Positions 1 to 12,907 are shown, counted from the first letter of the stretch. The stretch is 64,000 nt of DNA from Sinonovacula constricta (GCA_007844125.1 CM017568.1:9565997-9629996); one strand, 5' to 3'. Program-made: numbers and translations. Notes: generated by a model from the sequence alone, not told the origin.

Positions 1-699
1 GGAAATTGTCGAGACTGTTTACTGACCATCAATTTAATATTATTGCGTCTTGATCGCACATTTTTTTTATTTTCATGTTTTTAAAAATGCTGTCCAAAAA
101 GCATATTTTGTATGCCAACACAAATAGTGATTTGAAAGATAACCTCTGTTTACTAGCTAATAACTGTCATTTTATCGTCCGCCAAAAACATTTTCTTGTC
201 GTACGGTTGGAAGAGTCTAAAGCGACGTGACGTTTTTCATAAATTTTTAGCCGTTTAAATTAAAAATGATTAGTATATATCCGAACTGCAGACACTGAAA
301 CGAACGCCATGCTTATGTCAGTGCACTAACTGACTCGATAAAGAAACAATAATTTTAATAATTATGAAGTGCGGATTGTATGGTTTTGTTTCATAATAAC
401 CTTAAGGTAAACTATGGCTAGGTCGCATCAAAGGGCAAAATTCAGTGTAGTAAGTAAGACGAACTGTAAACAATAAAAATAAAGTAGTAACTTTTTTCTC
501 CACGTTTAATAGTTATTTACTATTAATAAAATTTAAAAAGCATAAATGAAATATCTACATCGACAATTCGCTTGGCTAACACTAACACTGGAATAAGCAA
601 GGAAATTTAAATGAAAAAAATGTTACAAATTAGAAGAATAATTAGAATTAGATTAATTAAAATGGTAAACGTGACTTTTGAAAAAAAAAAAGCAACTTC
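1..699. other. AT-rich intergenic stretch, no feature seen
   Basis: Both strands hold only short AT-driven open frames with no recognisable protein motif. I see no repeat unit, RNA gene or promoter that I can support. Confidence 0.6.
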
Positions 700-945
700 T
701 TCTTATTATATAAGGGGGTGGGCGTGGCAGAGCGGTTATAGTAAATGACTTGAAACTCCTTAGCCCTTCATCGTGTGGGTTCGAGCCCACGTCGGAGTGA
801 GAACTTTTATGTGGGAGGTTTGTCAGCATACCTAAGCCGATGGCTTTACCCAATCTTAAGTCTGGGGTCTTCCTCCACCAGTAACAAAAGCAAACAAACA
901 AATTAAAAAACAAACAAGCACAACAGCAACAAACAAGCAACAAAC
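700..945 (+). mobile_element. tRNA-Ser-derived SINE with A/C-rich tail
   Basis: A tRNA-like head begins near 714. It has a perfect Pol III box A (TGGCAGAGCGG, about 725-735) and a perfect box B (GGTTCGAGCCC, about 778-788). The interval between them fits a long-variable-arm (type II) tRNA, and the middle reads GACTTGAAAC, which resembles the anticodon region of tRNA-Ser(UGA). A non-tRNA body follows to about 890 (ending CTCCACCAGTAACAAAAG), then a long CAAA/CAACA-rich tail to about 942. An imperfect target-site duplication is possible: CTTCTTATTATATAA-like sequence before the head and ACTTCTTATAATG after the tail. The head is degenerate and has a foreign tail, so it is a SINE and not a tRNA gene. 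Confidence 0.78.
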
Positions 946-2051
946 TTCTTATAATGCGTATTACTGGCATATGTGAAAAATAAAGTCGCGTGTAAAAGAA
1001 ATAACATTGTTTTACAATGTATGAGGTCTCCGTTTTCTATTGCGAGTGTGAAAATTATTCTAGTAGTGTATACAGCAAAACGCATATTTTTTGTTATTCA
1101 TATATATCATTGTAAAATATTCCTTTTATAGAATGTTGAAATAAAGTATGTACCATGAAATGAAATGAAAAATATTCTTTGGTGCTCATCAATATGCAAA
1201 GACTTAATATTTTCTTTGGAGAGGTTTTTGTGTGCAAAAGTAGTATACAAAGAATTCATGACTGTATAGTATTCGAGTTTGCATATTTTGATTGATAATC
1301 TTGTATACAAGAGCAAGCATGCCATATTCAAATTTCTTTAAAATACCAATGCATCAAACGTTAAAACATCGATTACTCTTAGAGAACAGCCATTTTAAGT
1401 TACATTAAATGCTATAATTACCTGATTCTTGCATATAAAACCATATTTTGCTAGCATTGTAGTTTAAACAAGGCAGTTTATGAAAAGGAAATTGATTTTA
1501 AGTCCTTTTAGCTTATTATCTTCTAAAAAAAGATGAAAAGAAACAAGAACGATACTCGAACAAACACAAAAAACAACAACAAAAACAAACAAAACAATCA
1601 AACAGACCACACACACAACAAAACAACAATATAAAAACAAATAATTATCTGAATCGTTTTGAAATACAATCATAAATAGGCATACCTTTCAAGGCATGAT
1701 TAAAGAATTAAGGTCGTTTAACTGAGCTCCTAATGAGAATACTTAAGAACATTTGAACAAACAGACATACTTTACGAAAGAATAAACTTATGTCCGTCTC
1801 TGACATTTCGACTGGTTCGCTAAAAGTACATGTAATATGCATTACTTTGCCAGCATATGACTGCCAGGTTACATACGTCGACAAATATACCACCCCTATC
1901 CCCATTACTCAGACATGAAGTTTGACACCATTTGGAAAAAAAGACGAAAACAACAACAACAGCAGCAACAGCGATCACTAAAAGTGCGAAGAGAATGTTG
2001 TCCATAGTCGGCGAACAGACGAGTAAGTTTAAGCAGCTTTTCTATTTTATG
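946..2051. other. AT-rich intergenic stretch
   Basis: No gene is recognised. The interval 1555-1640 is a CAAA/AACAA-rich patch resembling a SINE tail, but I could not find a box A/B head next to it. Confidence 0.5.
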
Positions 2052-2054
2052 ATT

Positions 2055-2137
<83 letters not shown>

Positions 2138-2140
2138 AAT
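2052..2140. repeat. (TA)n microsatellite inside an ATTGAC/GTCAAT inverted repeat
   Basis: About 38 TA steps with one phase slip near 2085. The tract is flanked by ATTGAC at 2052-2057 and its reverse complement GTCAAT at 2135-2140, so the whole 89 bp is a near-perfect palindrome able to extrude as a cruciform. The open frame read across it (repeating Tyr-Ile) is an artefact of the repeat. Confidence 0.95.
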
Positions 2141-3660
2141 GCTTCCCTTAATTATATGACAGATGTTACCAACATCTGATTTTTCATAATTTACAACTTT
2201 CATTATCTCGGCTTATTGACAACAAAACTTATTAGTTAACCACGAGATTGGCACAATTAGAGAAATTAAAACTTAGAAGAAACGATTCATTGAAACCATG
2301 CTTAACCTAATATAATGGACGCCATTTAAATTAAAATATAAAATATTTAAATTTGAATATAAAAGAACAAACAAATGCGTTTCTTTTTCGAAAAGTAACC
2401 ATTTTAAATTGCTTACAATTTTACTATAATCAAAGAGTCATTTGTAAAATCCATAAAACAGTATTCTGAACTTGGCCTCTTTCACTGCTATCTACCACTG
2501 CTCCTGGCGGGTGTAGGGTTCAATAACCAGTAGACGATCAGCCCTTGGACCGGCGATGGACGGTGTTTATTATCTGGTCAATGTTTGCCCAAGCTTACAT
2601 ACAACATGACGTCTTAATTACTCCCATGTAAACTTGAATTTTATATACACCCAGCACAAACAAGCGAGCAACAACCTTTACGTAACATGGCAATGTATTT
2701 ATGATCCCTTCTTCGCCTTCATCCTGATAAAAATTGATGAGGCAATAAACGAGGGGCTACAATCATCTAGGACACTTATACTCGATCTGTTTTCATTCTA
2801 ATATGAAACTTCTATTTATGCAAACAAACAACAACAACGTTATTGTTGTTTAACAAAGCAACTTAGTGGGTAGGGTTGGTAGTGAGAGAGCTGGTACTTT
2901 GTACCTCAAAATGTATGCGCAATGTATTTTTTGGTATTTCTACTTCATTTTGAAGGAAGTAAAGAGTGTTTCATAACACACTTAAAACATATTCATGAAA
3001 ATATGCCATATACATCAGCTTACCAAATTACTATCCAGGTAGAATGTTGTTTAGACTCATCCTACCCGGCTATTATATAAGGGATTATGACATTCCTAAA
3101 TGGATTTCCATTATGATTCATGTTTTTTTTTAAGAAACAATGTTTAAGTCCATCATGTCAAAGGTAGTATAACGTAATGAGGCGCTAGCAATTTTTTTCA
3201 AATCTAGTCCACCAGGGCATTGGTAGTAAGGTAATTTGACTACAACTCTTTCTGTAAAAACATCATTGGCAAATTGTTTCAATATAATTTTAAGAAAGGT
3301 ACATGTGAAAACGAAAAAGGTAAAAAATTATATTGGAAAGTAGTATCCGACAGTTAAGACTTAATTTTTGTTGTCTCATTTAACCAAATAAGTCAATGTT
3401 GCTGCATTAAATAGTCCTGCAAACTGCTGTTCATTGATGCTCTAGATCTGTGTGAATAACGAAGCATAATTCCCCACACGTTATTGCAAACAGGTATTTC
3501 ATATCTGAGTCATGCTCATCTTTAAAACTAAGAAAACCACTTTGGCAGAGTTTCTCGATGCAATGGGACAATGCACAAGAACTAGTAAATTGACGTGATA
3601 GTGAGATCATGTTAAAAATGTGCTTATAACTATGCAAAAATCAGTTGTAATACTTTTGTC
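2141..3660. other. Intergenic stretch with a GC-richer patch
   Basis: The interval 2460-2600 is noticeably richer in G+C and contains a box-B-like GGTTCAATAACC near 2518, but no credible box A lies upstream, so I do not call a SINE. A GTATCCGACAGTT motif near 3342 matches the terminal repeat of the small element at 35975-36095. The rest is AT-rich with no gene seen. Confidence 0.4.
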
Positions 3661-3680
3661 GGGGGGGGGGGGGGGGGGGG
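3661..3680 (+). repeat. Poly(G) run, 20 bp
   Basis: Twenty consecutive G residues, preceded by TTGTC and followed by ATTTTG. It can form a G-quadruplex on the plus strand and is an error-prone site for sequencing and polymerases. Confidence 0.98.
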
Positions 3681-3715
3681 ATTTTGTCCTACACTCATCT
3701 CCCACGTGACAGCTA

Positions 3716-3738
3716 ACTTTTGAGATCACTTTATATCG
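3716..3738 (+). repeat. 23-bp segment shared with 17240-17262
   Basis: The segment running from ACTTTTGAG to CTTTATATCG is identical to 17240-17262 on the same strand. A second shared run, ACTAAGAAAACCACTT, lies upstream of both (about 3527 and 17217). This suggests two eroded copies of one unnamed interspersed repeat with an indel between the shared blocks. Confidence 0.6.
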
Positions 3739-5700
3739 TCATCCGGGTAGTCTGCTTTGTATAATTCCTCTAAACAAGGGACAAAATATCGTATTGCAAT
3801 GGATATAGGTAAACTGTCAGACACCACCACCACGCATATGAACTGGCCATTGATTTGGTATCAAAATTAAAAACAACAACAATAAAAGAACTTTGTATCT
3901 ACGTTAGCAGAGACTGGATGTTTATAAGTTTGCATTTTCTCTTCTACAAAAATTAAAATACAAAATTAAAAAACAACAACAAGAAAACATACTTAGATAA
4001 TTAAATTTATTTGGGATGACTCCACAGCTGTCGGATGGCGTTTGTCACACAATTTTACCTGTTGTTGTAACAGGTCAACTGTTGCTGAAACCTTCCTTTG
4101 AGATATCAGCATGTGTGTAAAACAGAATTTATCTCTAATCCCTCTATGGAAGAACTGATTGGGTCAAGGAAACTAGTGTAGATCCAGATCAACCAGCCCA
4201 ATGCTGGGAACTGTCTGTGTTACGGCTAAGTCTTTATGGTAATATGTCTTGTTTCCTCTGCATGAAGTTGTGAGCAGACGACGGAAGATTTAGTAATAGC
4301 GATTAACAAATGTAGCATGATAAGGGATTGGATATCAGCATGCGTGTAAAAACAATAGCATATCATAGTCGGCTGACACACGAACACACTCTGATAGACC
4401 GGATTAAAGACGGCAGAGATAGGGAAGTGCGTGTTGAATAAACACCAGTATTATTGTCTAACAGCAGTGGGGATGAGAAGGTAAAATCTGTCATTGTTAT
4501 CTGTCGTGATTGGATATGACAATGATAAACTTCGACTGATAAATCTTTTAAAGATATCGGTTAGATAGAAAACATACGAAAGTAATTACATAGTAATTCC
4601 TTTAACAAGCTACACTGTATCGAGAGGAAGAATTGAAGTTGAAAAACACAGAGCATTTTTTTTTCTGTTGCTGTTAGGTGAACGCATCTTGTTTCAGAAT
4701 TAATTATGCGTTAACTAACCATTCCTCTTAAATCAATTATCATCTAAATAATTCAATTATTTTTGTTTGTTTATGAAATTGTAAGTGTACGCATGTAAGC
4801 CTTATTCCCCAAACCTTAAACCGAATAATATTTGTCAATTAAACGTTTGTTTATTTAACAGAATGTTTTTATATAACACAATTACGTAAATACTGTGAAA
4901 TTGGCATCATAAATTTGGCATGATAAAACCCAACAAAATATGTAAAGATAATTTCCATGTGATGTCATAGGCACCGATAAGACAGTTAAAGGCATCCATC
5001 TTTGAAGGCAGAAGCTAATGCAGGTTGAAATCGGGAAATATGTGCTGTATTAAACTCACCCCTGTGTTTTTATTGTTCAGTCTATTGTATATCAAATTTA
5101 ACAGCTTTTATGAAGTATTTTTAATATAAAACGTATATTTTTTATAGTTTAAAAGGTAAAAAACCCACAAGGATACACTGTTCATTTTGTTTAAGGATGA
5201 GCCAATCATTTTATTTATTTCTGTGTATTAATTCTTTGTGCATTTATCAATTTTAAAAATATTGTAATCTAAAACTATGAATTTTAGAAGCGTTCCAATG
5301 GTATAAAGCTTTTAATTTTTGGACCACGTATGAAGAAAATACAAAAAAAATAAAAAATAAAATTTACGCTTCTATACAATTCATCTGAAAATCCATTGAA
5401 GTTGTCATCAAAGATGGCCGCCAAGATAAGGGATCTTCACTGATGTGGGAACCATCTATAAGCAATCGTAATATTAATGGCAAATAATGGTCAGTTACTC
5501 GTAACATTAATATTACAAGACTCTCATACTGTGATGCACTAAGGCATGTAAGACCGTAACATTACCTAGTTGCTTAAAGCCTGCCTGAAGCAAACATGGA
5601 GTTATCACATAAAAAAGCCGTTGTGAATACATATTCTTGTTGTTTGTTGCTTGATGTCATAAAAAATATGACTGAGTACTTTTCTATTGTGTAAAACTTA
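3739..5700. other. AT-rich intergenic stretch
   Basis: No gene seen. GATATCAGCATG(T/C)GTGTAAAA occurs near 4103 and again near 4332, a short direct repeat about 230 bp apart. ACCTGTT-n5-AACAGGT near 4058 is a small perfect inverted repeat. Confidence 0.4.
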
Positions 5701-5747
5701 AAAATATTTCAGGAGTGTGCTATATACGGCGGCGAGCAGCATCGTGA

Positions 5748-5835
5748 CGTATACAGCTTACGGTGAACGGTATTCAGTGATAGCTGTATCCGATCGTTCA
5801 ATCAACATGTACAGCTCAGGCGACAGCTGTATACG
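5748..5835. repeat. GC-richer patch with inverted GTATACAGCT arms
   Basis: CGTATACAGCT at 5748-5758 is the exact reverse complement of AGCTGTATACG at 5825-5835. A third partial arm, AGCTGTAT, lies at 5782-5789, so two alternative hairpins are possible. The patch stands out from the AT-rich flanks. A 67-codon open frame crosses it but resembles nothing I know. Confidence 0.6.
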
Positions 5836-6223
5836 GTGTAACAAGCAAGTGTTTTTTATGATGTTTTTTCTTCAAGTAACTATCATCCTTTTCGTTAATA
5901 ATTCAAACCTCACATTTTAAAACCTGATTAAAAAGACATTAATTAAAAGTACATTGTATACTAAAGAATATGATTTTGTGACGTTATTCATTTATTCAAA
6001 TAACTGAAACTACGAGATTGCATTGCTGTTCATTGTCTTCAATTACAACAATAAATAATCCCCATTGTCGTTACATCCGTTGTGTCCTTTTGTTTAGAAC
6101 TTGGTAAAGAAGGGAAGATTAGAGAACGCTCGCAATATCCAAGTTGGAACCCAAGTTTACAAACAACACATATACAAGGATGTCATGCGCAGGATTTCAG
6201 CTTTCGCTGTTATCTCGCTGTCT

Positions 6224-6277
6224 GGGAGTGAGGGTGGGGTTGGGGTGGGGGCTGGGGGGGGGGGGGGGGGGGGAGTG
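6224..6277 (+). repeat. G-rich tract with a 20-G run
   Basis: GTGAGGGTGGGGTTGGGGT-type repeats lead into 20 consecutive G (6254-6273). There are enough separated G-runs for intramolecular G-quadruplexes on the plus strand. Polyglycine and polyproline open frames across it are artefacts. Confidence 0.95.
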
Positions 6278-6280
6278 CGG

Positions 6281-7805
6281 ATGAGGGCATTTTTCGTCTC
6301 TGACCTTAAACTTAAGAAAATCCTGAATAAAGACAGATTGAATAATAATAAAAGTGACGAAAAGAAGACATGATGAGAATAAGGATGAGTTAAAGCAAAA
6401 TACGGTAAAATACGCAAAGAAAAAGAGACCTCCATAAACCAACAATAACAACCACAATCTCATATACAAGCAACAACACATAATCAAAACTAAAAAGCCA
6501 AAATGAATAAAAAAGAACATAACTTATAGCTGTCTCGACAAAAACAAAGAAAATATTAGCACCATTAACAATAGCATAATCAACAACAACTGGAAAAAGC
6601 AAGCAACACAATAATAATAGTAACGTTATTTGAAAGACCAAGTGACAAAGACAGAAATGAAGTATGTCGAGCGGAGGTGCGTTGAACGTGTTGATTTCCA
6701 CAATAGAGTTACTTTGAGTATTTTTTTCATATAGAGAATTGTATTCTGGAAACATTATACGGCCAGACTGCGTTTTATTGTTATAGTCACGACGAGGAAC
6801 ATCTCAAGTTACTATTTGTTGCCAGCTTCCCGAGGATTCATTAATTAAAATCTCACTCGCAACAGTGTTAATTTAAATATACAGGTATTTGATATGGAAC
6901 AACATTGTGTCTTTTACACATAAAACAAGAAAGACCTTATCATAGCGAGAAACGTATTCCAGTTTGTGACATTGTATTTGGGTTGCATTAATTTGTTGGT
7001 TTTGAAAGCAATTCGACAATAGTTAAATAAAGGCTTTCCTTAAAGGCATTCTAAGTGGTTTACAAATTACATTTTACTCTTAATTGATTCCACGCGCTTA
7101 TTTGCTAAATAATAAGTTATGATGATAAGTGTAAAAATAGTTTGGTACAAAATGCATCGTAACAGTTATTATTTTAAAACAAACATGTAACAAATGATTT
7201 ACACTTTTTAATGAATTTTATAATTATTCACATACATAAGGATAAAGCTTATAATTTGAAAGGCTGTATTATAGCACTACTGTTACCATACCTACTCTTA
7301 ATTTCAGGAGGTACATTGTTAAAAATATAAAATTCATTCCGTCACGAAAAGAGACGCAGAGTGAACGCAACACAACACTCTACATCGTATTGGATACGGA
7401 GAATTCATTTAAACGCTCTACGCACAATTTGTATTTATATTTGGAAAATGTATTTCCGAGTCCTCATTACGAGCCTTATGCTAGACTAAACATACAAAAA
7501 TATCAACTATAAAAAAGCATTATTCGACATTTTTGTCATAGACATTTCATGAATATCCGAAAAGCGATTAAGTAATACGTTTAACTGACTATGACATCTC
7601 TTCATCAGTACACTATCGGGACTGCTGGCAATACGCTTATTGTGAACATTTTCGCATTCCCTCCTACAAAAAAAAACGATGAGCATTGTAATCAGTTTAA
7701 GTCTAAGATTCATATAAAACAACAACGACATTGTCGGACACACAAATGAACGGTATTCACATTTCAATATTTTCAATAAAACCCTCCCGTATCAGTTAGT
7801 TATCT
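6281..7805. other. AT-rich intergenic stretch
   Basis: Holds A/C-rich, AACAA-type low-complexity sequence at about 6420-6620 and otherwise nothing that I can support. Confidence 0.5.
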
Positions 7806-7811
7806 GATCAG

Positions 7812-8177
7812 TTGCAGCCAAGACCATTGATATCAAACAACTGCTCGAGTGGAGACCGACCAGTGAGTCGGAATGTAAAGCAAGAATTTTACATATTTTG
7901 CAATTTTGACAAAAATCTCAAAAACCTACTGACAGCACCTGATAAGGCGTGTAGTGGTGTGGAGATAAGAGTTTCACAAGCTTTCCAAACCCCCGATAAC
8001 CCAGCCGTCCCAGCCTACTCAATATTGTCGATAATATTCAATGGAAGTAGTTTGATAAAATGGTCGCCGTACAGATGTATTGTTCATTCAAGCACCTTAA
8101 TGTCACGTGACATTCTGAATCAGTTTTCACTTACACCTGACACAAAATTGTATCCTTCCTTGGCTCTTAAGCTGTAG
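7812..8177 (+). other. Unassigned 121-codon open frame
   Basis: The frame opens at a TTG rather than an ATG and runs to TAG. Its composition is a little richer in G+C than the flanks and the translation is not low-complexity, but I recognise no domain, signal peptide or membrane segment. No close splice-site pair or polyadenylation context was found that would make it an exon. It could be a chance frame or a worn piece of a mobile element. I would not treat it as a gene without transcript evidence. Confidence 0.12.
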
Positions 8178-9017
8178 TATCTTAATGAATAATACGTTTA
8201 CAAAAACAGTCTTTTATATAAATCAGCCCGCTAGCGTTCAATTAAGCAAATGATGAAATTAGTGAATGAAAATATAACTGACATGGAATTTGAGTATTTT
8301 ACTTGAAACACTAACAATTAAATGAATGACAAACGAATAACAAATGTTCACAAAATGCTTTTCTATGTTTTTCTTGTTCCTAAAGAATTGTTTATATATC
8401 CTTAAATTTAACACAACAAACAGACATCTCAACTTAAAACACCAACATACAATCATATAAACCATGTATTCTGTACGATTATATACATTTTGTTTGATCA
8501 GCCAGCAAATCTATGGTTTGACGTAGCTCATAAGAATGGTCCTCTTAGGGAAGGTCTCATCTAGTGGCGAAAGTTAGGGAATTTGCAATTGCTCGGTGTC
8601 GTCTTGGCGAATCTCTTTTAGTAGAAATGAGTGACATATTCCAAATACTAACAATTGCAAGCAATAACATTACGAGATAAGTGTAGTTAGCGTTAATATC
8701 ATACATTCAGTGCAGCAGGAACTAACTTTTGAATTTTTGTTTAGAGCAATTTGATTACTACACTAAATTGCATAACCGGTTTTTATGTATGTGAGCAGTT
8801 TTAAAAATGCCGAGTGTTCAGATATGATAAATATGTCTGTCAGACAAAAATGACCATTTGTAAGTGGTGACAAACTTTATATACAATGAAAGCACAGTTG
8901 TAAAACGTTCATTTTATACGACGTATTGGATACAACATAGATGATCCTTCTTCCAATGTTTCCACAAACAGATTTAACAGTTCAATCAAAGCTAAGAAAT
9001 AGAAATCCACTATGAAT

Positions 9018-9146
9018 GGCATCCCATGACCCAATATATTGTACTTTAGTCATTTATTATGGCATCCCATGTCCCAAAATATTGTATTTTAGTCAATTAT
9101 AATGGCATCCCATGTCCCAATATATTGTACTTTAGTCATTTATCAT
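9018..9146 (+). repeat. Tandem repeat, 3 copies of a 43-bp unit
   Basis: Units start at 9018, 9061 and 9104, each opening with GGCATCCCATG and ending TAGTCA-TTAT-like. The three copies differ by a few substitutions and have no length change. Confidence 0.97.
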
Positions 9147-12100
9147 AGCTAATCTAGAACGGAGTTAGATACTATTCGCAAATAACATAATTATTAATTT
9201 TGCAAAAGGCACATCTGCGAAAGGCTTTATCATCTAGAATAACACAAACATAGTCAAACGCACATATCCAATTATTTCTCAACATTTGATTATAAAGTTT
9301 GAGATGAACAACACATGAGACTGACCATCATTAGTAAAGATTTTAAATAGTCTTAATTTATCTTGTCTGGAGTCTTATTTTTTCTGTTCACGCTAATTTT
9401 CGCTTGTCTTTCAACAAAAGCATTTAAATTCTTTACATGATTACGAGATTGCCGGATGTTTACGTTTGTCTGTGTCAGAAGGGTGTGCCAAACATTTATC
9501 AATAATGAAGTAAAACGACCCTGTTTCATCTGAAACGTTAATGTAAGAGTTTTATTCGAAAAATAACCGCAGTTCTGGATACCTAAACGGTTTGTTTGTA
9601 TAAAGTCATATCTCCAACGGAACAAGGAGCTATACAAAGCGTGTTTAAACACCTAAGGGTCTTTATTACTAATCTTTCATCCTTGTTTTGATGCGGTAAG
9701 ATGAAAGGAAAGATAGTCACTCCTATTATAATGTATCACATACTACCAACTCAAAGAGTTCAGCTGAACATGCTAGTAAGTCAAACAAAACAAATGATCT
9801 TTTTCCGTAAACTTTAAGGATATTTAAAAATACATATGCAATATAATTGTTTAGCGCCTTAATTGCAAGGATAATAATAATAAATTTAAGCTCTGCATGA
9901 TGTTTTTATATACTTTGCATAATTTGTGTATAGAATTTGATCTGAAAATCGATCTGTAGTGAAAAACAATGTTTATCTTGCGTGCGTGAAGCATTTTGGG
10001 AGAAAATCTTATAAACGATCTAAAATAATCTCGAATGTCATACAAACAAAACGACACAATTACAGCAATAATTAAACGTAAATTCTTATCTAAACGATGT
10101 ATGGGGTAAGTCACCCTTGCCATAATGTTGTGACGATTTTAATGTCGTCGAAAATGCAATATAGATATATAGTGCTATGATTGTTAAATCATTTTTAAAA
10201 ATCTACTATAAAACAATTAATTGTTTTATTTCACCAACTCACATAGAGCAGTAATCTATTGTGTCGCTCATAAATGCTGTCAGTAAGTAGAGGAAAAAAG
10301 GTTTATATGTTTGTAAACTGCTTATACTATTTTAGAATAATATCTAAGGATTAATTACCTCTTCTTTTACAATAGAAATTTAATTGCTAAAATTACACGA
10401 TAAATAGTACGTTTGATAATGTTATAACCTTTAATTTCTTTTTAAATGTGTTACATTAACATTCTTTAATATTTTCATATTTAATTGTGTTACATTAACA
10501 TTCTATATCTTTAAAAAAACACAAAATACTATTTTATAGAAGTATTCTTTCACGTGATTTGGTCGAATGCATTATGCAATTTCTTAATGGGAACAAATAT
10601 AGGTTCGATTGGATAGAAACTATTAGAAATTGTGTTCTAATGATTAAGAAAGTAAAATGCATGCACATGTCATATCATAATATAAGTGCATATCCAGCAA
10701 ATGATTTACAAACCTTTTATATGAACTTAAAAACATATCATACAATCGTTAAAATATATTGCACATTTTGCCATAAGTCTCTCATTGAAACACACAAAAA
10801 TAGAAATCACGGCATATGAGACCACATGTTTAAATTTACAGCGATAATTTAGCATCCAATTGAGTTAAAGACAATTAAATATAATTAGCTTTAATGTGAG
10901 TTATTATCGATCAATAAAATTTCAGTGGCATTAAAGTACATATCATTAAATGCGGCGACGATTTTACAATTACCTCTCAAATCCAATTGAAATTTAAAAA
11001 ACTCAAAACCACTTGAATGGCGGGAAATTAAGGGATACTCCGCACTAAAACGTTAAATGACAGTTAACACGCTTCGAATGAGTCTTATTTCAAGTTTGAC
11101 CAATTTTTGCTGCTAAAACAATTGAAACCTGCTTGTTTTAGTATATTCAACTTGTGTTTGTTACATGTTATGGTATTGATGTTTTGAACAAGGTGCCCAC
11201 ACTGTGCCGTAAGGATCACACACGTAACAACAGAAAGCAGCCTGTGGGTGTTAAAACGTTTCCAGACCTCTAATGCTGTAAGCTAGGACACTGTTATCAA
11301 GGATTCAGCAGTAGGACAGTGTAATTACGAAAGATCATATAGAATTTCAGAAGCTATTTTATACATAATAAGGATGTAATCATATTTTAATAAGAATTCC
11401 ATTCTGACATTAGCCACATATTTCTTCACTAGAATTTTGTGACTAAACATTAATATTATTAATTTAAATGCTTTTTGCTTATATAATAACCCGGATTATA
11501 TAGTTATTTTATTCATGCGCTTATAATCAAGCGATGGCAAGCTTAATTCTTTAAACAGTCAAAAGTTACGATGCATAGATAGTCTTACGCCATTAAGCAA
11601 CATGTCCTGTTAACAGGTAAATACCTAAATCTTAGTGGAATAAAAACAAGAAACAAAGATATTCAAAAGGTGTCTTAGCTGTATTAGATGTAAGCTGTCT
11701 AAAATGTCAAGAAAATGTATAGAAAGTTAAACACATTTTTCGACAGGTAGCATGAACACATGACAGAGTGGTAGCAAGGCATATATGTGTACTCATGGCC
11801 GGCAGGTGGTGGGGTGGGGTGAGGGCTTGTCTTATGGCATGCTATCCTGAAAGTTTTATGTTTCTAGTTTTTCTAGATCGTGGCTTGTGGGTAGATTTCG
11901 GTATTACGACATAATTAGATTAAAAATGCTATGTTATATACTTAAAATTAAGAATTGTACTTTATAATAAAATATTCAAAGAGAAAAGCTCGTATTCAAA
12001 CCGAAACGGTACTTTTCTGCTTATTATAAGTCATGTAGTCATTAATCAACGTTATTTAGTTATACAAGAAATAAATTACTTGATTTTATTCAGAAGTAAT

Positions 12101-12570
12101 TTTTATTACTGTATCAAAATGTCATGATATTGAGAATACGGTGATTGCATTGAAGCCATTTTGCGATATCGCTACAGACAAATGTCGATACTAGTACGTA
12201 ATACTGGGGTAAGATTTCTTTTTTGTTTGTGTGCAGTTTTCATTATTTGGGGATACTGTATACGCAGCTGCGTGTTCTGCGTACAGGGAGATATGCGCTT
12301 GCACGTTACTGCATACAGTAGTTAGCAAATCTATGGAACAGAGGCTAAGCTCAGCAAACGCTGATACTTCTTAATGTTTAAATGAATAAAGTTTTATACA
12401 GTCATAACTAAACTGTCGGATCACAATGTATGCAATTGTATCAACGTCTATATTTCCTCATTAAGTTCGCCATGTTCAGGATGTCTGACATTTAATGTCA
12501 ATTTCCTATTAATTGTTTACCCACAGGAAAGTTAGTAAAGAATCTATATGCATAACTATATGTATATCAC
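9147..12570. other. AT-rich intergenic stretch
   Basis: No gene recognised. A G-rich patch (GGTGGTGGGGTGGGGTGAGGG) lies at about 11806-11826. Open frames at 9353-9652 (minus) and 10559-10819 (plus) are AT-driven and show no motif. Confidence 0.45.
10447..10504 (+). repeat. Two-copy direct repeat, 39-bp period
   Basis: The 19-mer TGTGTTACATTAACATTCT occurs exactly at 10447-10465 and 10486-10504. Confidence 0.9.
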
Positions 12571-12585
12571 CTTTACAATGAGCAG

Positions 12586-12898
12586 TCGCAATCGGTATAG
12601 CGTCGGCTCCAGGTACGGGAGGCCCCGGGTTCGATCCCGGGCCGCGACATACCAAAGTCGTTAAAAATGGTAGTGGTATAGCTCCCTTGCTAACGCTCAA
12701 GCAAATATAAGGGTAGTTCCAAGACTGGTTGGTCCGGTGTCAGGATAATGTGACTGTGTGTGGTATCATGTCATGTGTTCACGGCATGCTATACGCAGTT
12801 AAGGCAGCACTATATCTGCTTCAAGTGGACACCGTCTCCAGATAACTGAAATACTGTTGGTGGGACGATAAACCCAACAAACAAACAAACAAACAATT
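12586..12898 (+). mobile_element. tRNA-derived SINE (family A), 5'-truncated, with TSD
   Basis: The head has a perfect box B (GGTTCGATCCC, about 12630) and a truncated box A (TCGCAATCGG). The body is shared with 26634-26953 and, more distantly, with 31162-31485 (minus) and 23425-23670. It ends in CCCAACAAACAAACAAAC. The 9-bp target-site duplication AATGAGCAG is exact at 12577-12585 and 12899-12907, which fixes both ends. Relative to the 26.6-kb copy the first nucleotides of the tRNA head are missing, so this copy probably lacks an intact box A and is unlikely to be transcribed by Pol III. It differs from the 26.6-kb copy by only scattered substitutions, so both are fairly young. Confidence 0.95.
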
Positions 12899-12907
12899 AA
12901 TGAGCAG

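Noticed and set aside
6101..6520. Polyglycine and polyproline frames on both strands
   Set aside because: Caused by the 20-G run and neighbouring G-rich sequence.
9353..9652. Minus-strand 99-codon open frame
   Set aside because: No domain, no start or splice context, and composition like the AT-rich background.
12509..12700. Minus-strand open frame over 12.5-12.7 kb
   Set aside because: It is antisense to a tRNA-derived SINE head.
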